This document shows positions 9,723 to 18,960 of a stretch of 64,000 bases of DNA, piece after piece. Both the position numbers and the translations under genes were made by a program. The stretch is taken from positions 124,001 through 188,000 of the forward strand of contig BQXR01000006.1 of the NCBI GenBank assembly GCA_033238645.1, in the 5' to 3' direction. Under the pieces are notes generated by a model, which was not told the DNA's origin, searched no databases, and worked only from the letters and a program-made list of their open reading frames with translations. This DNA comes from Thiomicrorhabdus sp033238645 (GTDB lineage Bacteria; Pseudomonadota; Gammaproteobacteria; Thiomicrospirales; Thiomicrospiraceae). Each line of letters begins with the position of its first letter. Positions within the stretch are counted from its first letter, which is position 1.

Positions 9723-9754
9723 ATAGCGACTTAAAGTTAAAGCAAGCGAACTTG

Positions 9755-10312
9755 CTATATATCCATCAAGGTTGTTTCTTTAGCAGATAAAGCTGCATCA
9801 ACCTTCTTAACAACATCATCTGTTAACTTTTGGATAACATCATCAGACTGACGTGCTTCATCTTCAGTAATATCTTTATCTTTTAATAGTGATTTAACAT
9901 CCCCATTCGCATCACGACGGATATTACGAATCGCAACACGAGCGTGCTCTGCTTCTGAACGCGCGACCTTAATGAAATCACGACGGCGCTCTTCAGTTAA
10001 CGGAGGCATAGGAATACGAATCAAATTACCAGTTGTTGCGGGGTTAATACCCAAATCAGAAGTCATAATGGCTTTTTCAACTGCAGCAACCATAGGCTGC
10101 TCCCAAGGCTGAACCGTCAAAGTACGCGAGTCTTCAAGGTTAATATTAGCCACCTGACTGATCGGCACCATTGAACCATAATAATCAACGGTAATTGAAT
10201 CAAGAATACTTGGATGCGCACGTCCAGTACGGATTTTTGCAAAATTTGTCTCTAAATTTTCAAAAGACTTTTGCATTCTACTTTGTGCATCATCACGAAT
10301 TTCATTTAACAT
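9755..10312 (-). CDS. frr: Ribosome recycling factor
   Basis: Frr splits the post-termination ribosome together with EF-G. The 185-residue length is exactly that of E. coli. Family motifs are visible: FAKIRTGRAHPSILD near the N-terminus, NIRRDANGDVKSLLKDK in the second half and DDVVKKVDAALSAKE at the end. The start is the ATG at 10310-10312, two bases after the pyrH stop, so the two genes form one unit. Confidence 0.98.
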   Translation of the reverse strand: MLNEIRDDAQSRMQKSFENLETNFAKIRTGRAHPSILDSITVDYYGSMVPISQVANINLEDSRTLTVQPWEQPMVAAVEKAIMTSDLGINPATTGNLIRIPMPPLTEERRRDFIKVARSEAEHARVAIRNIRRDANGDVKSLLKDKDITEDEARQSDDVIQKLTDDVVKKVDAALSAKETTLMDI

Positions 10313-10314
10313 TT

Positions 10315-11034
10315 TTATTCTCCTAATCCTACTAAGGTGCCTTCGTCCTCACCTTTTACTATTCTAATCACCGCATTATCTTTAAACATATCAAAAACAC
10401 GGATAGGCATTTTATGATCACGGCATAAGACAAATGCAGTCATATCCATAACCTGCAAATTCTTCTGAATCACTTCATCATAAGACAAGAAATCGTAACG
10501 AGTTGCCGAGGGATCTTTTACTGGATCCGCAGAATAAATACCATCTACTTTAGTGGCTTTTAAAACGATTTCTGCACCAATCTCAATACCACGTAAAGCC
10601 GCAGCCGTGTCCGTAGTAAAGAAAGGGCTTCCAGTTCCAGCAGCAAACACTAATACTTCACCATCTGCTAACTGCTTCTTAACCACATTCGCATCAAAAC
10701 CAGTCGAAACACCCTCGATCGACATTGCGGATAATACACGGGACTTCATCCCCATATCTTCGATCACATCACGTAAAGCTAAGGCATTAATAACCGTTGC
10801 CATCATTCCCATGTGATCACCCGTTGTACGCTGAATACCAGCACCCTGAATCTGAGCACCACGGAAGATATTACCACCACCGACAACAATCCCAACTTCA
10901 ACACCTAAGTTACGCAACTCTTTAACTTGAGAAACAACCTCTCTAAGCGTTCCAGAATCCAAACCAAAGTCACCAGAACCCATTAAGGCTTCACCACTAA
11001 ACTTCAATAATATACGTTTATACTTAAGTGCCAT
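10315..11034 (-). CDS. pyrH: Uridylate kinase
   Basis: PyrH phosphorylates UMP to UDP in the cytoplasm and is the bacterial amino-acid-kinase-fold UMP kinase. KYKRILLKFSGEALMG at the N-terminus and VVGGGNIFRGAQIQG are the phosphate- and nucleotide-binding motifs. ATKVDGIYSADPVKDPSA is the C-terminal nucleotide site. Length 239 compares with 241 in E. coli. It is separated from tsf by about 160 bases that include the tsf terminator. Confidence 0.98.
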   Translation of the reverse strand: MALKYKRILLKFSGEALMGSGDFGLDSGTLREVVSQVKELRNLGVEVGIVVGGGNIFRGAQIQGAGIQRTTGDHMGMMATVINALALRDVIEDMGMKSRVLSAMSIEGVSTGFDANVVKKQLADGEVLVFAAGTGSPFFTTDTAAALRGIEIGAEIVLKATKVDGIYSADPVKDPSATRYDFLSYDEVIQKNLQVMDMTAFVLCRDHKMPIRVFDMFKDNAVIRIVKGEDEGTLVGLGE

Positions 11035-11130
11035 CTCAGATTATCCTTACGTTACACAACTTGTCTTAATAAAGTGCTTTGCAATTAAGTCCAACAGACC
11101 TATTTGCAAAAAACTTTAGCATATTCTACA

Positions 11131-11180
11131 TACAAAAAAGCCATAGTGGCTTAACTTTAACAGGTAAGTTCACTATGGCT
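11131..11180 (-). terminator. Rho-independent terminator of rpsB-tsf
   Basis: On the minus strand AGCCATAGTG (11171-11180) pairs with CACTATGGCT (11139-11148), with a further short inner stem. The hairpin is followed by TTTTTT. It lies just past the tsf stop. Confidence 0.85.
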
Positions 11181-11198
11181 CTATCAGACAACTAGAAA

Positions 11199-12083
11199 TT
11201 ATCCAGTTACTGCTTTACCAGCTAGTGCTACTTCAGCAGCAAAATCTGTTTCTTCGATCTCGATTCCTGCACCCACTTCTAAACGAATGAAAGAAGTAAC
11301 AGTTGCACTGTTTGCTTTCAAAAGTTTTTCAACCGTTGTATCAGGATCTTTAACGAATGGCTGACCGACTAAAGTAATCTCAGCAAGATACTTACGCATA
11401 CGCCCCTCAATCATCTTCTCAATAATCTCCATTGGCTTACCAGACTCTTTAGCTTGATCGATCTGGAATGCACGCTCTTTAGCAAGCATCTCCTGATCAA
11501 CATCATCAGCAGTGATTGCTGCTGGGTTAGCAGCAGCAACGTGCATTGCGATATCACGACCAAGTACATCATCACCACCGTCTATAGCAACAACAACACC
11601 AATCTTCTCACCGTGCTGGTACTGACCAATAACACCGTTAGATTCGATCTTTTGAGCCTTACGAATAGACATATTCTCACCGATCTTAGCAATCATCTCA
11701 CGACGAACGATATCAATCGTATTGCCAGAAGCCATTGTTAGACCCAAGATAGCTTCAATATCAGTTGTATCCGCAGCAAGCGCAAGTGCCGCAATTTCAT
11801 CTGCAAAACCTTTGAACTCATCACCTTTAGCAACAAAATCAGTTTCACAGTTAACTTCAGCAATAAGACCAGACTTGCCATCAGCAGAAACTGCAATCGC
11901 AATGCGACCTTCAGCAGCGACACGTCCGGCTTTCTTATCTGCACCAGCCATACCCTTTTTACGAAGAAACTCAATTGCTGCTTCCATATCACCGTCAGTT
12001 TCTGACAATGCTTTTTTGCAATCCATCATCCCTGCACCGGTTGCTTGGCGCAGTTCTTTAACCATAGAAGCTGTAATAGCCAT
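11199..12083 (-). CDS. tsf: Elongation factor Ts
   Basis: EF-Ts recycles EF-Tu from GDP to GTP. The N-terminal domain MAITASMVKELRQATGAGMM and the segment NCETDFVAKG are the family signatures, followed by the core and coiled-coil domains. The open frame extends seven codons further (to 12104), but the ATG at 12081-12083 fits the family start and has AAGGA upstream, giving 294 residues. It is cotranscribed with rpsB, as in most bacteria. Confidence 0.98.
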   Translation of the reverse strand: MAITASMVKELRQATGAGMMDCKKALSETDGDMEAAIEFLRKKGMAGADKKAGRVAAEGRIAIAVSADGKSGLIAEVNCETDFVAKGDEFKGFADEIAALALAADTTDIEAILGLTMASGNTIDIVRREMIAKIGENMSIRKAQKIESNGVIGQYQHGEKIGVVVAIDGGDDVLGRDIAMHVAAANPAAITADDVDQEMLAKERAFQIDQAKESGKPMEIIEKMIEGRMRKYLAEITLVGQPFVKDPDTTVEKLLKANSATVTSFIRLEVGAGIEIEETDFAAEVALAGKAVTG

Positions 12084-12141
12084 AGTTATAAATCCTTTTC
12101 TCAATATTGAAATTAGCCTGATAATTACCAGGCCAAGTTAA

Positions 12142-12879
12142 TTACTTCGTAGCTTCTACAGCTTCAACGAATTCATCACCTTCAACACCATTTGTAATAG
12201 ACGCTTTACCTTCGTTAACTGCATCAGCAGCTGCCGCTAGGTATAAAGTAATTGCACGGATTGCATCGTCATTACCAGGGATCACATAATCAATACCACG
12301 AGGATCGTTGTTTGTATCTACAACACCGATAACTGGAATACCTAGAGTCTTCGCTTCCTGAATCGCAATCTTCTCATTACCAGTATCGATAATAAAGATA
12401 GCATCAGGCATTGCACGCATATCTTTAATTCCACCTAGAGCAAGCTCTAGTTTTATCTTTTCACGAGTACGAGTCAAAGCTTCACGCTTAGAGATCTTCT
12501 CGAAAGTCCCGTCTTTTTCCATTGTTTCAAGTTCTTTCAAACGCTTAATAGACTGTTTGATAGTTTTGAAGTTAGTCAACATACCACCTAACCAACGGTA
12601 ATCGACATAAGGCATGCCACAACGCTTAGCTTCTTGAGCGACTAAATCACGTGCTGCTTTCTTAGTACCAACAAAAAGGACTTTACCTTTATTTGCTGCA
12701 ATACCACCAATCATGTTTAATGCATCATTAAACATTGGTAATGTCTTTTCTAGGTTAACGATATGGATCTTGTTACGCGCACCAAAGATGTACTCAGCCA
12801 TCTTAGGATTCCAGTAACGAGTTTGGTGACCGAAATGTACACCGGCTTCTAGCATTTGACGCATGGTAACTTTTGCCAT
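12142..12879 (-). CDS. rpsB: 30S ribosomal protein S2
   Basis: S2 is a small-subunit protein and, in E. coli, the repressor of its own rpsB-tsf message. MRQMLEAGVHFGHQTRYWNPKM at the N-terminus and LGGMLTNFKTI are family signatures; length 245 compares with 241. The ATG is preceded by TTGGAG at good spacing. A long leader (about 145 bases) with strong secondary structure separates it from its promoter. Confidence 0.98.
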   Translation of the reverse strand: MAKVTMRQMLEAGVHFGHQTRYWNPKMAEYIFGARNKIHIVNLEKTLPMFNDALNMIGGIAANKGKVLFVGTKKAARDLVAQEAKRCGMPYVDYRWLGGMLTNFKTIKQSIKRLKELETMEKDGTFEKISKREALTRTREKIKLELALGGIKDMRAMPDAIFIIDTGNEKIAIQEAKTLGIPVIGVVDTNNDPRGIDYVIPGNDDAIRAITLYLAAAADAVNEGKASITNGVEGDEFVEAVEATK

Positions 12880-12909
12880 GATTATTCTCCAATTTTGGGG
12901 TTAAGCCTC

Positions 12910-12987
12910 CGTTTACCCCATAAAACGAACCAAAAACCGATATATTTCAATCTATTTTCAGCACCCCGTTTTATGTGTCGGTAAACG
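12910..12987 (-). promoter_or_regulatory. Structured rpsB leader, probable S2 autoregulation site
   Basis: In the rpsB leader the arms 12910-12927 and 12967-12987 are complementary over nearly their full length: GTAAACG and CGTTTTATG segments pair, with only a small unequal internal loop between them. This encloses about 40 bases. It lies 30-110 bases before the start codon. S2 is known to repress translation of its own message through a conserved 5' leader in gammaproteobacteria; that this hairpin is that element is my inference. Confidence 0.65.
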
Positions 12988-13031
12988 TGCGGATTTTTTG
13001 TTAAAATTCCTCTCAACAGAAAGGCGCGGCA

Positions 13032-13060
13032 TTTATACCATAGCCACGCCTGATTAACAA
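13032..13060 (-). promoter_or_regulatory. Promoter of rpsB-tsf
   Basis: Reading the minus strand, -35 TTGTTA (13055-13060), a 17-base spacer, an extended TGG and -10 TATAAA (13032-13037) are followed by a GC-rich discriminator. The site lies in an imperfect palindrome (AGGCG..GGC at 13022-13030 against 13043-13051). This GC-box next to the -10 is typical of stringently controlled translation genes. Confidence 0.8.
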
Positions 13061-13105
13061 TTTAATTCAGAAATATAAGCTTAATTTACCTAAAAGAAAC
13101 TAAAA

Positions 13106-13888
13106 ATGACCATAAAAATAAAAACCCCTGAAGAAATCCAAAAAATGCGTGTTGCAGGTAAATTAGCCGCAGACGTATTAGATATGATTACACCCCACGT
13201 TGTAGCGGGTGTTTCAACAGGACAATTAAATCAGATCATGCATGACTATATGGTCGATGAGCAAAAAACCATTCCTGCTACTTTAAACTACCATGGCTTC
13301 CCAGCCTCTAGCTGTATCTCAATCAATCAGGTGGTTTGTCACGGCATTCCTGATGATGCCAAAAAACTTAAAAATGGCGATATTGTTAATATTGATGTTA
13401 CCGTTATTAAAGAGGGTTATCACGGGGATACCAGCCGTATGTTTGAGATTGGTGATGTTAAACCTTTTGCACACCGCTTATCTCAAGTAGCTCATGAGTG
13501 TTTATGGCTAGGGATTGAACAGGTTAAAGCGGATGCAACCCTTTATGACGTAGCACTCGCCATTCAAACTCATGCAGAAAACAATAACTTTACTGTTGTT
13601 AAAGAGTACTGTGGACATGGTATTGGGGCTGAGTTTCATGAACCCCCACAGGTACTACATTATGCATCAGAAGAGCTTAAACAGATTGTTTTAAAACCAG
13701 GCATGATATTCACCATTGAGCCTATGATTAACTTAGGTAAATCTGCTGTTAAACTACTAGCTGATAACTGGACAGTCGTGACCAAGGATCGTAAGTTATC
13801 TGCTCAATGGGAGCATACTCTGGCTGTCACAGAAGAGGGTTATGAGATATTTACCTTAAGAGCGGATGAAAAGCCTGTTCTTCCTTAA
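13106..13888 (+). CDS. map: Methionine aminopeptidase, type I
   Basis: Map removes the initiator methionine from new proteins. The five metal ligands are visible: Asp in NIDVTVI, Asp in GDTSRMF, His in CGHGIGAEFHE, Glu in FTIEPM and Glu in WEHTLAVT. Length 260 compares with 264 in E. coli. It diverges from rpsB, the standard gammaproteobacterial arrangement, and is followed by glnD in the same direction. Confidence 0.98.
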   Translation: MTIKIKTPEEIQKMRVAGKLAADVLDMITPHVVAGVSTGQLNQIMHDYMVDEQKTIPATLNYHGFPASSCISINQVVCHGIPDDAKKLKNGDIVNIDVTVIKEGYHGDTSRMFEIGDVKPFAHRLSQVAHECLWLGIEQVKADATLYDVALAIQTHAENNNFTVVKEYCGHGIGAEFHEPPQVLHYASEELKQIVLKPGMIFTIEPMINLGKSAVKLLADNWTVVTKDRKLSAQWEHTLAVTEEGYEIFTLRADEKPVLP

Positions 13889-13950
13889 AAGCTAAATAGC
13901 ATTGCCATTGACCATATCAACACAACCAATTTAATGGCGTTCAAACCGAT

Positions 13951-13996
13951 ATGGCACCTTACAACAAGTCCAATATTCAGGTGCCATTTACTTCAT
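13951..13996 (+). terminator. Hairpin between map and glnD, possible weak terminator
   Basis: ATGGCACCT (13951-13959) pairs perfectly with AGGTGCCAT (13979-13987). A T-containing but not T-rich stretch (TTACTTCAT) follows. It may partly separate map from glnD transcription. Confidence 0.35.
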
Positions 13997-14030
13997 ACCT
14001 ACACTAACCTTAGACGAAGAGTTAACAAAC

Positions 14031-16667
14031 ATGACAACAGAGCAACACCCCCCCCTGTTCATTACTGCGTTAAACTGTGATAAAACGTCACACAAAGACA
14101 CCCTCGCATCAGGCAGAGAGGTTCTAAAACAGTTTTTAGACTACCAGTTTGATCAGTATGAAAAAGGTACTGCTGTTGCAGAGTTGATTAAAGAACGCTC
14201 CACTTTTATTGACCAGTTACTTAAATCAATCTGGTCTAGCTACATCGACTCAGATTCAGCCGCGCTTATTGCGGTCGGTGGTTATGGTAGAGGAGAGCTT
14301 CACCCCTACTCAGATATAGACCTACTCATACTCAGTGATGATATTGAAGCAAGTCAGGAATCATTTTCCAACTTTATTACACTGCTATGGGATTTAGGTT
14401 TTGATGTCGGCTCATCGGTTAGAACCCCTCAAGACTGCATTACCGCTGGACTTGAAGATGTCACCACAGCAACTAATATTTTAGAATCTCGCTGGATTAC
14501 CGGGGATTATGAGCAGTTCGAAGCATTACAAAAAATTTGGAATAAAAAGGGCTTCTGGCCAAGTAAAGACTTCTTTCAAGCCAAGCTTGATGAGCAGGAG
14601 AATCGTCACCAGAAGTTTAATGATACCGTCTACCAGCTAGAACCCAATGTTAAAGAGAGCCCTGGTGGTTTAAGAGACATCCAAACAATCTACTGGGTTG
14701 CCAAAAGACACTTCAATGCTTCTTCTATCATTGAGCTGGTACAACGTAACTTTTTAAGCACTGAAGAGTACATAGAGATTGAGTCTGCCTACAAGCTACT
14801 TAACCGTATCCGATTTGCCTTACACCACTTAAAAAGACGTCGTGAAGATCGCCTACAATTTGATAATCAACAAGCTGTTGCAGAGTCTTTTGGTTATACC
14901 GATACCAAAGAGAAGATTGCCGTAGAGCAGTTTATGAGTAGCTACTACCGAAATGTTCATAGCATCGTCAAACTCAACGAAATCTTACTACAGCACTTTA
15001 GAGAGATTCTTTTTGACGATACCACTCAAAAACCGCAATCAATTAACAGCCGCTTCAATTTAGTTAATGGGCGGTTAGAGGTTAAAAACCCAAAAATTTT
15101 TGCACAACACCCCACGACGCTACTAGAGGTTTTTATTATTTTAGAAACCCTACCAGAGGTGATCGGGCTGCGCTCTACCACCATCAGAGCCATTCGGGAT
15201 CACCTCTACCTAATTGATGAAGACTTTAGAAATGACCCCATTAATAAGGCTCTGTTTTTAGAAATTTTCCGTCAGCCTCAAGGCATTACTGCTGCGGTAA
15301 AACGTCTACATGGTTATGGTATGTTATCAGCCTATCTACCGCCTTTTAAAAAAATAACTGGCTTAATGCAGTTTAATATCTTTCATGCCTATACTGTTGA
15401 TGAACATACCGTTTTAGTCATTAGAAACCTACGTCGTTTCTTTATTGATGAGTTCACCTATGAGTTTCCAACAGCACATCAGATTGCAGACAACCTTGCT
15501 AAACCTGAGGTGCTTTTCTTGGCAGGCCTATTCCATGACATCGCTAAAGGGCGTGGTGGAAAGCACGAAATATTGGGCGCGGAAGATGCCCTTGTTTTTG
15601 CTCAACAACATAACATGTCTAAAAAGGATGGCGAACTACTCAGCTGGCTTGTACTTAATCACCTCGCCTACTCAGATGTCGCTCAACGCAGAGACTTGAG
15701 TGATCCAGAAACCTTCAGTAACTTTGCGAAGCTTGTAGGTGACCAAGAACATTTAGACTACCTCTACCTGCTCACGGTTGCAGATGTCTGTTCAACCTCA
15801 GAATCCGTATGGAATGATTGGAAAAGCTCACTTTTTTTACAGCTCTACAATGAGACATCCAATGTACTTTCTTTAACCGTTAATGCACCGAAAGATCGCG
15901 CCAAAAAAGCGCTAAATACACAAGAAAAAGCCAAAGATCTATTAGCAAAAAGAGAGATTAAATCCTCTAAATATAAGCCATTCTGGAGTAGCATGGCCAA
16001 GAGTGAGTTCTTTAGCCGACAGAGCCCTAGTGATATTGCGCGAATTACTCAACAAATCTACAATGTAGACCACGCACAAAATCATCTATTTATTCAAAGT
16101 CAAAAGCAACTTGGTGTGACTGAACTGATGATCTATATGCCAGATAGAGATTTTCTATTTGCACACATCACCCACGCACTTGATCTGCTTGGTTTGACCG
16201 TTGTTGAAGCAAGAGTTTTTAGCTCAACAGATAATATGACACTGGTTGTTATTTACTTTCTTGATAGGGAGTCAGAATCCTTTATTGACCCAACAGATCA
16301 TGACACAGTGATTGAAAAAATAAAAGTACAACTATCACAGGCGGACTTGGAACTATCACCGACAAGAAATACCATGCAAACGCGTAGAGTACGTTGCTTT
16401 GAAACACCCACAGATGTTATTTTTAACAAGTTAAACGACCACCGAACTGAACTCACTATATCCACCAAGGATATACCTGGGCTACTTTCAAAAATTGGTT
16501 TTGCTTTGAAAAAGAGTCATATCCGACTACATGATGCTAAAATTCACACTTCGGGTGAAAAGGCAGAAGATACCTTTTTGATTAGTGATACTGATAACTC
16601 AGCCATTAAGGACACAAAAATGCAGAAGCAATTTACTAAGACATTAATTAGTTTACTTGAGTATTAA
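14031..16667 (+). CDS. glnD: Bifunctional uridylyltransferase/uridylyl-removing enzyme GlnD
   Basis: GlnD senses glutamine and adds or removes UMP on PII proteins, controlling nitrogen metabolism. The nucleotidyltransferase motif GGYGRGELHPYSDIDLLIL lies near residues 83-101. The HD hydrolase motif FHDIAKGRGGKH is near residue 502. Two ACT domains follow near residues 700 and 805 (the latter around TKDIPGLLSKIGFAL). Length 878 compares with 890 in E. coli. The eight-C run at 14048-14055 lies in the poorly conserved N-terminus and encodes the start of PPLF. Map-glnD-dapD proximity is conserved. Confidence 0.97.
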   Translation: MTTEQHPPLFITALNCDKTSHKDTLASGREVLKQFLDYQFDQYEKGTAVAELIKERSTFIDQLLKSIWSSYIDSDSAALIAVGGYGRGELHPYSDIDLLILSDDIEASQESFSNFITLLWDLGFDVGSSVRTPQDCITAGLEDVTTATNILESRWITGDYEQFEALQKIWNKKGFWPSKDFFQAKLDEQENRHQKFNDTVYQLEPNVKESPGGLRDIQTIYWVAKRHFNASSIIELVQRNFLSTEEYIEIESAYKLLNRIRFALHHLKRRREDRLQFDNQQAVAESFGYTDTKEKIAVEQFMSSYYRNVHSIVKLNEILLQHFREILFDDTTQKPQSINSRFNLVNGRLEVKNPKIFAQHPTTLLEVFIILETLPEVIGLRSTTIRAIRDHLYLIDEDFRNDPINKALFLEIFRQPQGITAAVKRLHGYGMLSAYLPPFKKITGLMQFNIFHAYTVDEHTVLVIRNLRRFFIDEFTYEFPTAHQIADNLAKPEVLFLAGLFHDIAKGRGGKHEILGAEDALVFAQQHNMSKKDGELLSWLVLNHLAYSDVAQRRDLSDPETFSNFAKLVGDQEHLDYLYLLTVADVCSTSESVWNDWKSSLFLQLYNETSNVLSLTVNAPKDRAKKALNTQEKAKDLLAKREIKSSKYKPFWSSMAKSEFFSRQSPSDIARITQQIYNVDHAQNHLFIQSQKQLGVTELMIYMPDRDFLFAHITHALDLLGLTVVEARVFSSTDNMTLVVIYFLDRESESFIDPTDHDTVIEKIKVQLSQADLELSPTRNTMQTRRVRCFETPTDVIFNKLNDHRTELTISTKDIPGLLSKIGFALKKSHIRLHDAKIHTSGEKAEDTFLISDTDNSAIKDTKMQKQFTKTLISLLEY

Positions 16668-16785
16668 ACATAGATATTGAGCTTTGATAATGAAGCTCCC
16701 CCCCCTGCTTGAAATTCTAAAATAGAGTCAACTCAAATCGGTAGGTGTTTTATAGACAACACCTACAAAGTTTGATAACAAGCTT
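16668..16785. other. glnD/VOC-gene convergent spacer with inverted repeat
   Basis: Besides the C-run word at 16698, this convergent spacer holds a perfect 9-base inverted repeat, GTAGGTGTT (16741-16749) against AACACCTAC (16758-16766), with an 8-base loop. There is no T tract on either strand, so its use as a terminator is uncertain. Confidence 0.5.
16698..16712 (+). repeat. C-run word, variant CCCCCCCCTGCTTGA
   Basis: A copy of the dispersed word described in the findings, with eight C and TGCTT in place of TGCTC. It is intergenic, 30 bases after the glnD stop. Confidence 0.7.
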
Positions 16786-17166
16786 TCACAGAGGGTTATA
16801 CTCAAACAATTCAAAAGCATTGTTATCTAAATCTTTGATAAACAATGCTTTTCGACCTGACTTACTACGCGTATATATCAAGTCTGACTTTTCCAGTTTT
16901 TCAACATACGCCTCAATCGAATCCACTCTTAAAGCAAAGTGATAGTCACGCCCACCATGCTCTGGACGAATGGTGTTCTCATTTGGATTATCCAACTGCA
17001 TAATATGCAAACTCTGCCCTGCATAAAGATCAATCCAGTAGCCTGGAAACCCTAAATTAGGGCGTATCAGTAGATCAACCCCTAATAATGACTGATAAAA
17101 AGCCAAAGAGGCCTCTGCATCCTTAACAATAATACTCACATGATCAAAGCCTAAAACTTTTGCCAC
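16786..17166 (-). CDS. VOC (glyoxalase/dioxygenase-like) superfamily protein
   Basis: A single-subunit protein of 126 residues with the two beta-alpha-beta-beta-beta modules of the vicinal oxygen chelate fold. Putative metal ligands are His in FDHVSIIV (residue 9), His in SLHIMQL, His in DYHFALRV and Glu in FELFEYN. The start is GTG at 17164-17166 with a strong GAGGAGAGG site. Substrate cannot be told; members include glyoxalase I, fosfomycin resistance and dioxygenase enzymes. It stands alone, convergent with glnD. Confidence 0.8.
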   Translation of the reverse strand: MAKVLGFDHVSIIVKDAEASLAFYQSLLGVDLLIRPNLGFPGYWIDLYAGQSLHIMQLDNPNENTIRPEHGGRDYHFALRVDSIEAYVEKLEKSDLIYTRSKSGRKALFIKDLDNNAFELFEYNPL

Positions 17167-17421
17167 AAACCTCTCCTCAAGACATTGAAAAATTCAAAAG
17201 TGAATTATACCAATAATGACTTATCGACCCCTATTATTCGTTTTAAAAAAGAAAATCACAGAGACATGGATTGATTTAAAGAAGATAAATAAAGAGGAAA
17301 AGAGAGGGTAAAGTAAAGCTGAAAAGGTAATCACTCAGCCAGAATAGCTGAGTCATATTAAATTAAGTATCCACCTAGACAAGTCGCCCAAGCAGACACT
17401 TAATCAAGGTCTTAAGTAATC

Positions 17422-18321
17422 TTAATCGTTGCTATGAAGTGCACTGTTTAAACCACTCCACAAAGAACCGTCTGTAACAATTGCTTCAACCGCACCTGTT
17501 TGGCTGTGGCGTCTAAATAACAATTTAGACTCACCAGACAACTTACGCGCAGAGACAATAGAACCATCCGGCATTTTAACCTTAGTACCCGCTGTTATAT
17601 ACAGACCTGATTCAATGATACAGTCATCACCCAAAGAGATACCTAAACCAGCATTTGCACCCAATAGATTTCTTTTACCCATAGAGATAACCTGTTTACC
17701 ACCTCCAGAAAGTGTACCCATAATAGAAGCACCACCACCAATATCTGTATTTTCTCCAATCACGACACTGGCACTGATACGACCTTCAACCATTGAGTTA
17801 CCCAGAGTACCCGCATTAAAGTTAACAAATCCTTCATGCATGATCGTTGTACCAGGTGCAAGGTGAGCCCCTAGTCGGACACGATCCGCATTACCAATAC
17901 GTACACCTTCAGGAATCACATAATCCGTCATACGTGGGAACTTATCTAAGCAAGTTACATTAAACTGGTGAACATCACCGGCAATCGCTTCACGTAGGTT
18001 CTCAACTTCAGCTGGCAAAATAGGACCAGCCGTAGTCCATGCAACATTATTTAACAGACCAAACACACCATCTAAATTGACCTCATTTGGCTTAACAGCA
18101 CACTCTGACAACAGGTGAAGGCGAAGGTAGGCATCTTCTGCAGAAGTTGGCGCATCATCAACGGATGCGATCTCTACCGTGACAAAATCACCTTTAATCA
18201 AACCCGCCTGCAAAGCCAAGCAGTTACGAGCAATCTCTTTATTAGAGCGTGGAAACCACACATCTAAAGTTGCGCCAGTTTTAGTATCGCTATAACGGTG
18301 TCCGATTCGTTTGATTGTCAT
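17422..18321 (-). CDS. dapD: Tetrahydrodipicolinate N-succinyltransferase (long DapD type)
   Basis: DapD succinylates tetrahydrodipicolinate in the lysine/diaminopimelate pathway. The sequence is not the E. coli-type 274-residue enzyme. It matches the form found in Pseudomonas and actinobacteria: VRIGNADRVRLGAHL, TTIMHEGFVNFNAGTLG, SMVEGRISASVVIG and GGGASIMGTLSGGGK are its signatures, in a hexapeptide-repeat beta helix. Length 299. The later step enzyme DapE is encoded 600 bases away on the other strand. Confidence 0.94.
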   Translation of the reverse strand: MTIKRIGHRYSDTKTGATLDVWFPRSNKEIARNCLALQAGLIKGDFVTVEIASVDDAPTSAEDAYLRLHLLSECAVKPNEVNLDGVFGLLNNVAWTTAGPILPAEVENLREAIAGDVHQFNVTCLDKFPRMTDYVIPEGVRIGNADRVRLGAHLAPGTTIMHEGFVNFNAGTLGNSMVEGRISASVVIGENTDIGGGASIMGTLSGGGKQVISMGKRNLLGANAGLGISLGDDCIIESGLYITAGTKVKMPDGSIVSARKLSGESKLLFRRHSQTGAVEAIVTDGSLWSGLNSALHSND

Positions 18322-18531
18322 AATGCTATTCTCTTAAATAAATGTGAAAAATTAGTAACGGGCAAGTATACCCTCTTTTCGTAAAACCGCGAAAAAAATA
18401 GCACCTAAATAGCCATATACCTCGCAATAAAACCCCATCATTTAATCACTCAGCTAAAGAGGCCAGGCGTCTATTTATCTTCTATAATACAGCCAATTTA
18501 AACCCCTCTATTAAAACAACAGGTAGACCCT

Positions 18532-18873
18532 ATGATTTTATTTGGCATTCCCAATTGCGATACCGTTAGTAAAGCACGAAAATTTCTTGAAAACAATAAT
18601 CTCTCTTATGAGTTTCATGACTTTAAAAAACAAGGCCTCACAATTGAGCAGATCGAAACTTGGTTGCTGACTCAACCAATTGAAATTCTTGTTAACAAAC
18701 GTAGTACAAGCTGGAAACAACTCACCGAGCAGCAAAAAGTCCAGTTAATGACCAAAGAAGATCTCTCAGTTTTAACCGAGTTGCCAACACTTATTAAACG
18801 CCCTGTTCTACAGACAGAAAGTACTCTAATGATTGGTTTCAAAGAAGCTGACTATAAAGAACAGCTACTTTAA
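18532..18873 (+). CDS. yffB: ArsC/Spx-family protein YffB
   Basis: A 113-residue thioredoxin-fold protein. IPNCDTVSKARKFLE holds the single N-terminal Cys of the ArsC/Spx family, in the CDT form of YffB rather than the CxxC of Spx. NKRSTSWKQL and LPTLIKRPVL match the rest of the family, including the Arg of the active pocket. The gene sits directly upstream of dapE, as yffB does in E. coli. Its reaction is unknown; arsenate reductase activity should not be assumed. Confidence 0.88.
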   Translation: MILFGIPNCDTVSKARKFLENNNLSYEFHDFKKQGLTIEQIETWLLTQPIEILVNKRSTSWKQLTEQQKVQLMTKEDLSVLTELPTLIKRPVLQTESTLMIGFKEADYKEQLL

Positions 18874-18960
18874 GCCGCTTTATTACAATTGAGGCTTCTC
18901 AAAATAGCATTGAAAGCCTAAAATAGCCCTTCGATATTACAAAACAAGAAAACTGTTCCC

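Noticed and set aside
11454..12141. Plus-strand frames over tsf
   Set aside because: Shadows of a well-conserved gene on the other strand.
17333..17353. Hairpin ACTCAGC/GCTGAGT downstream of dapD
   Set aside because: Seven pairs without a T tract on either strand; too weak to call a terminator.
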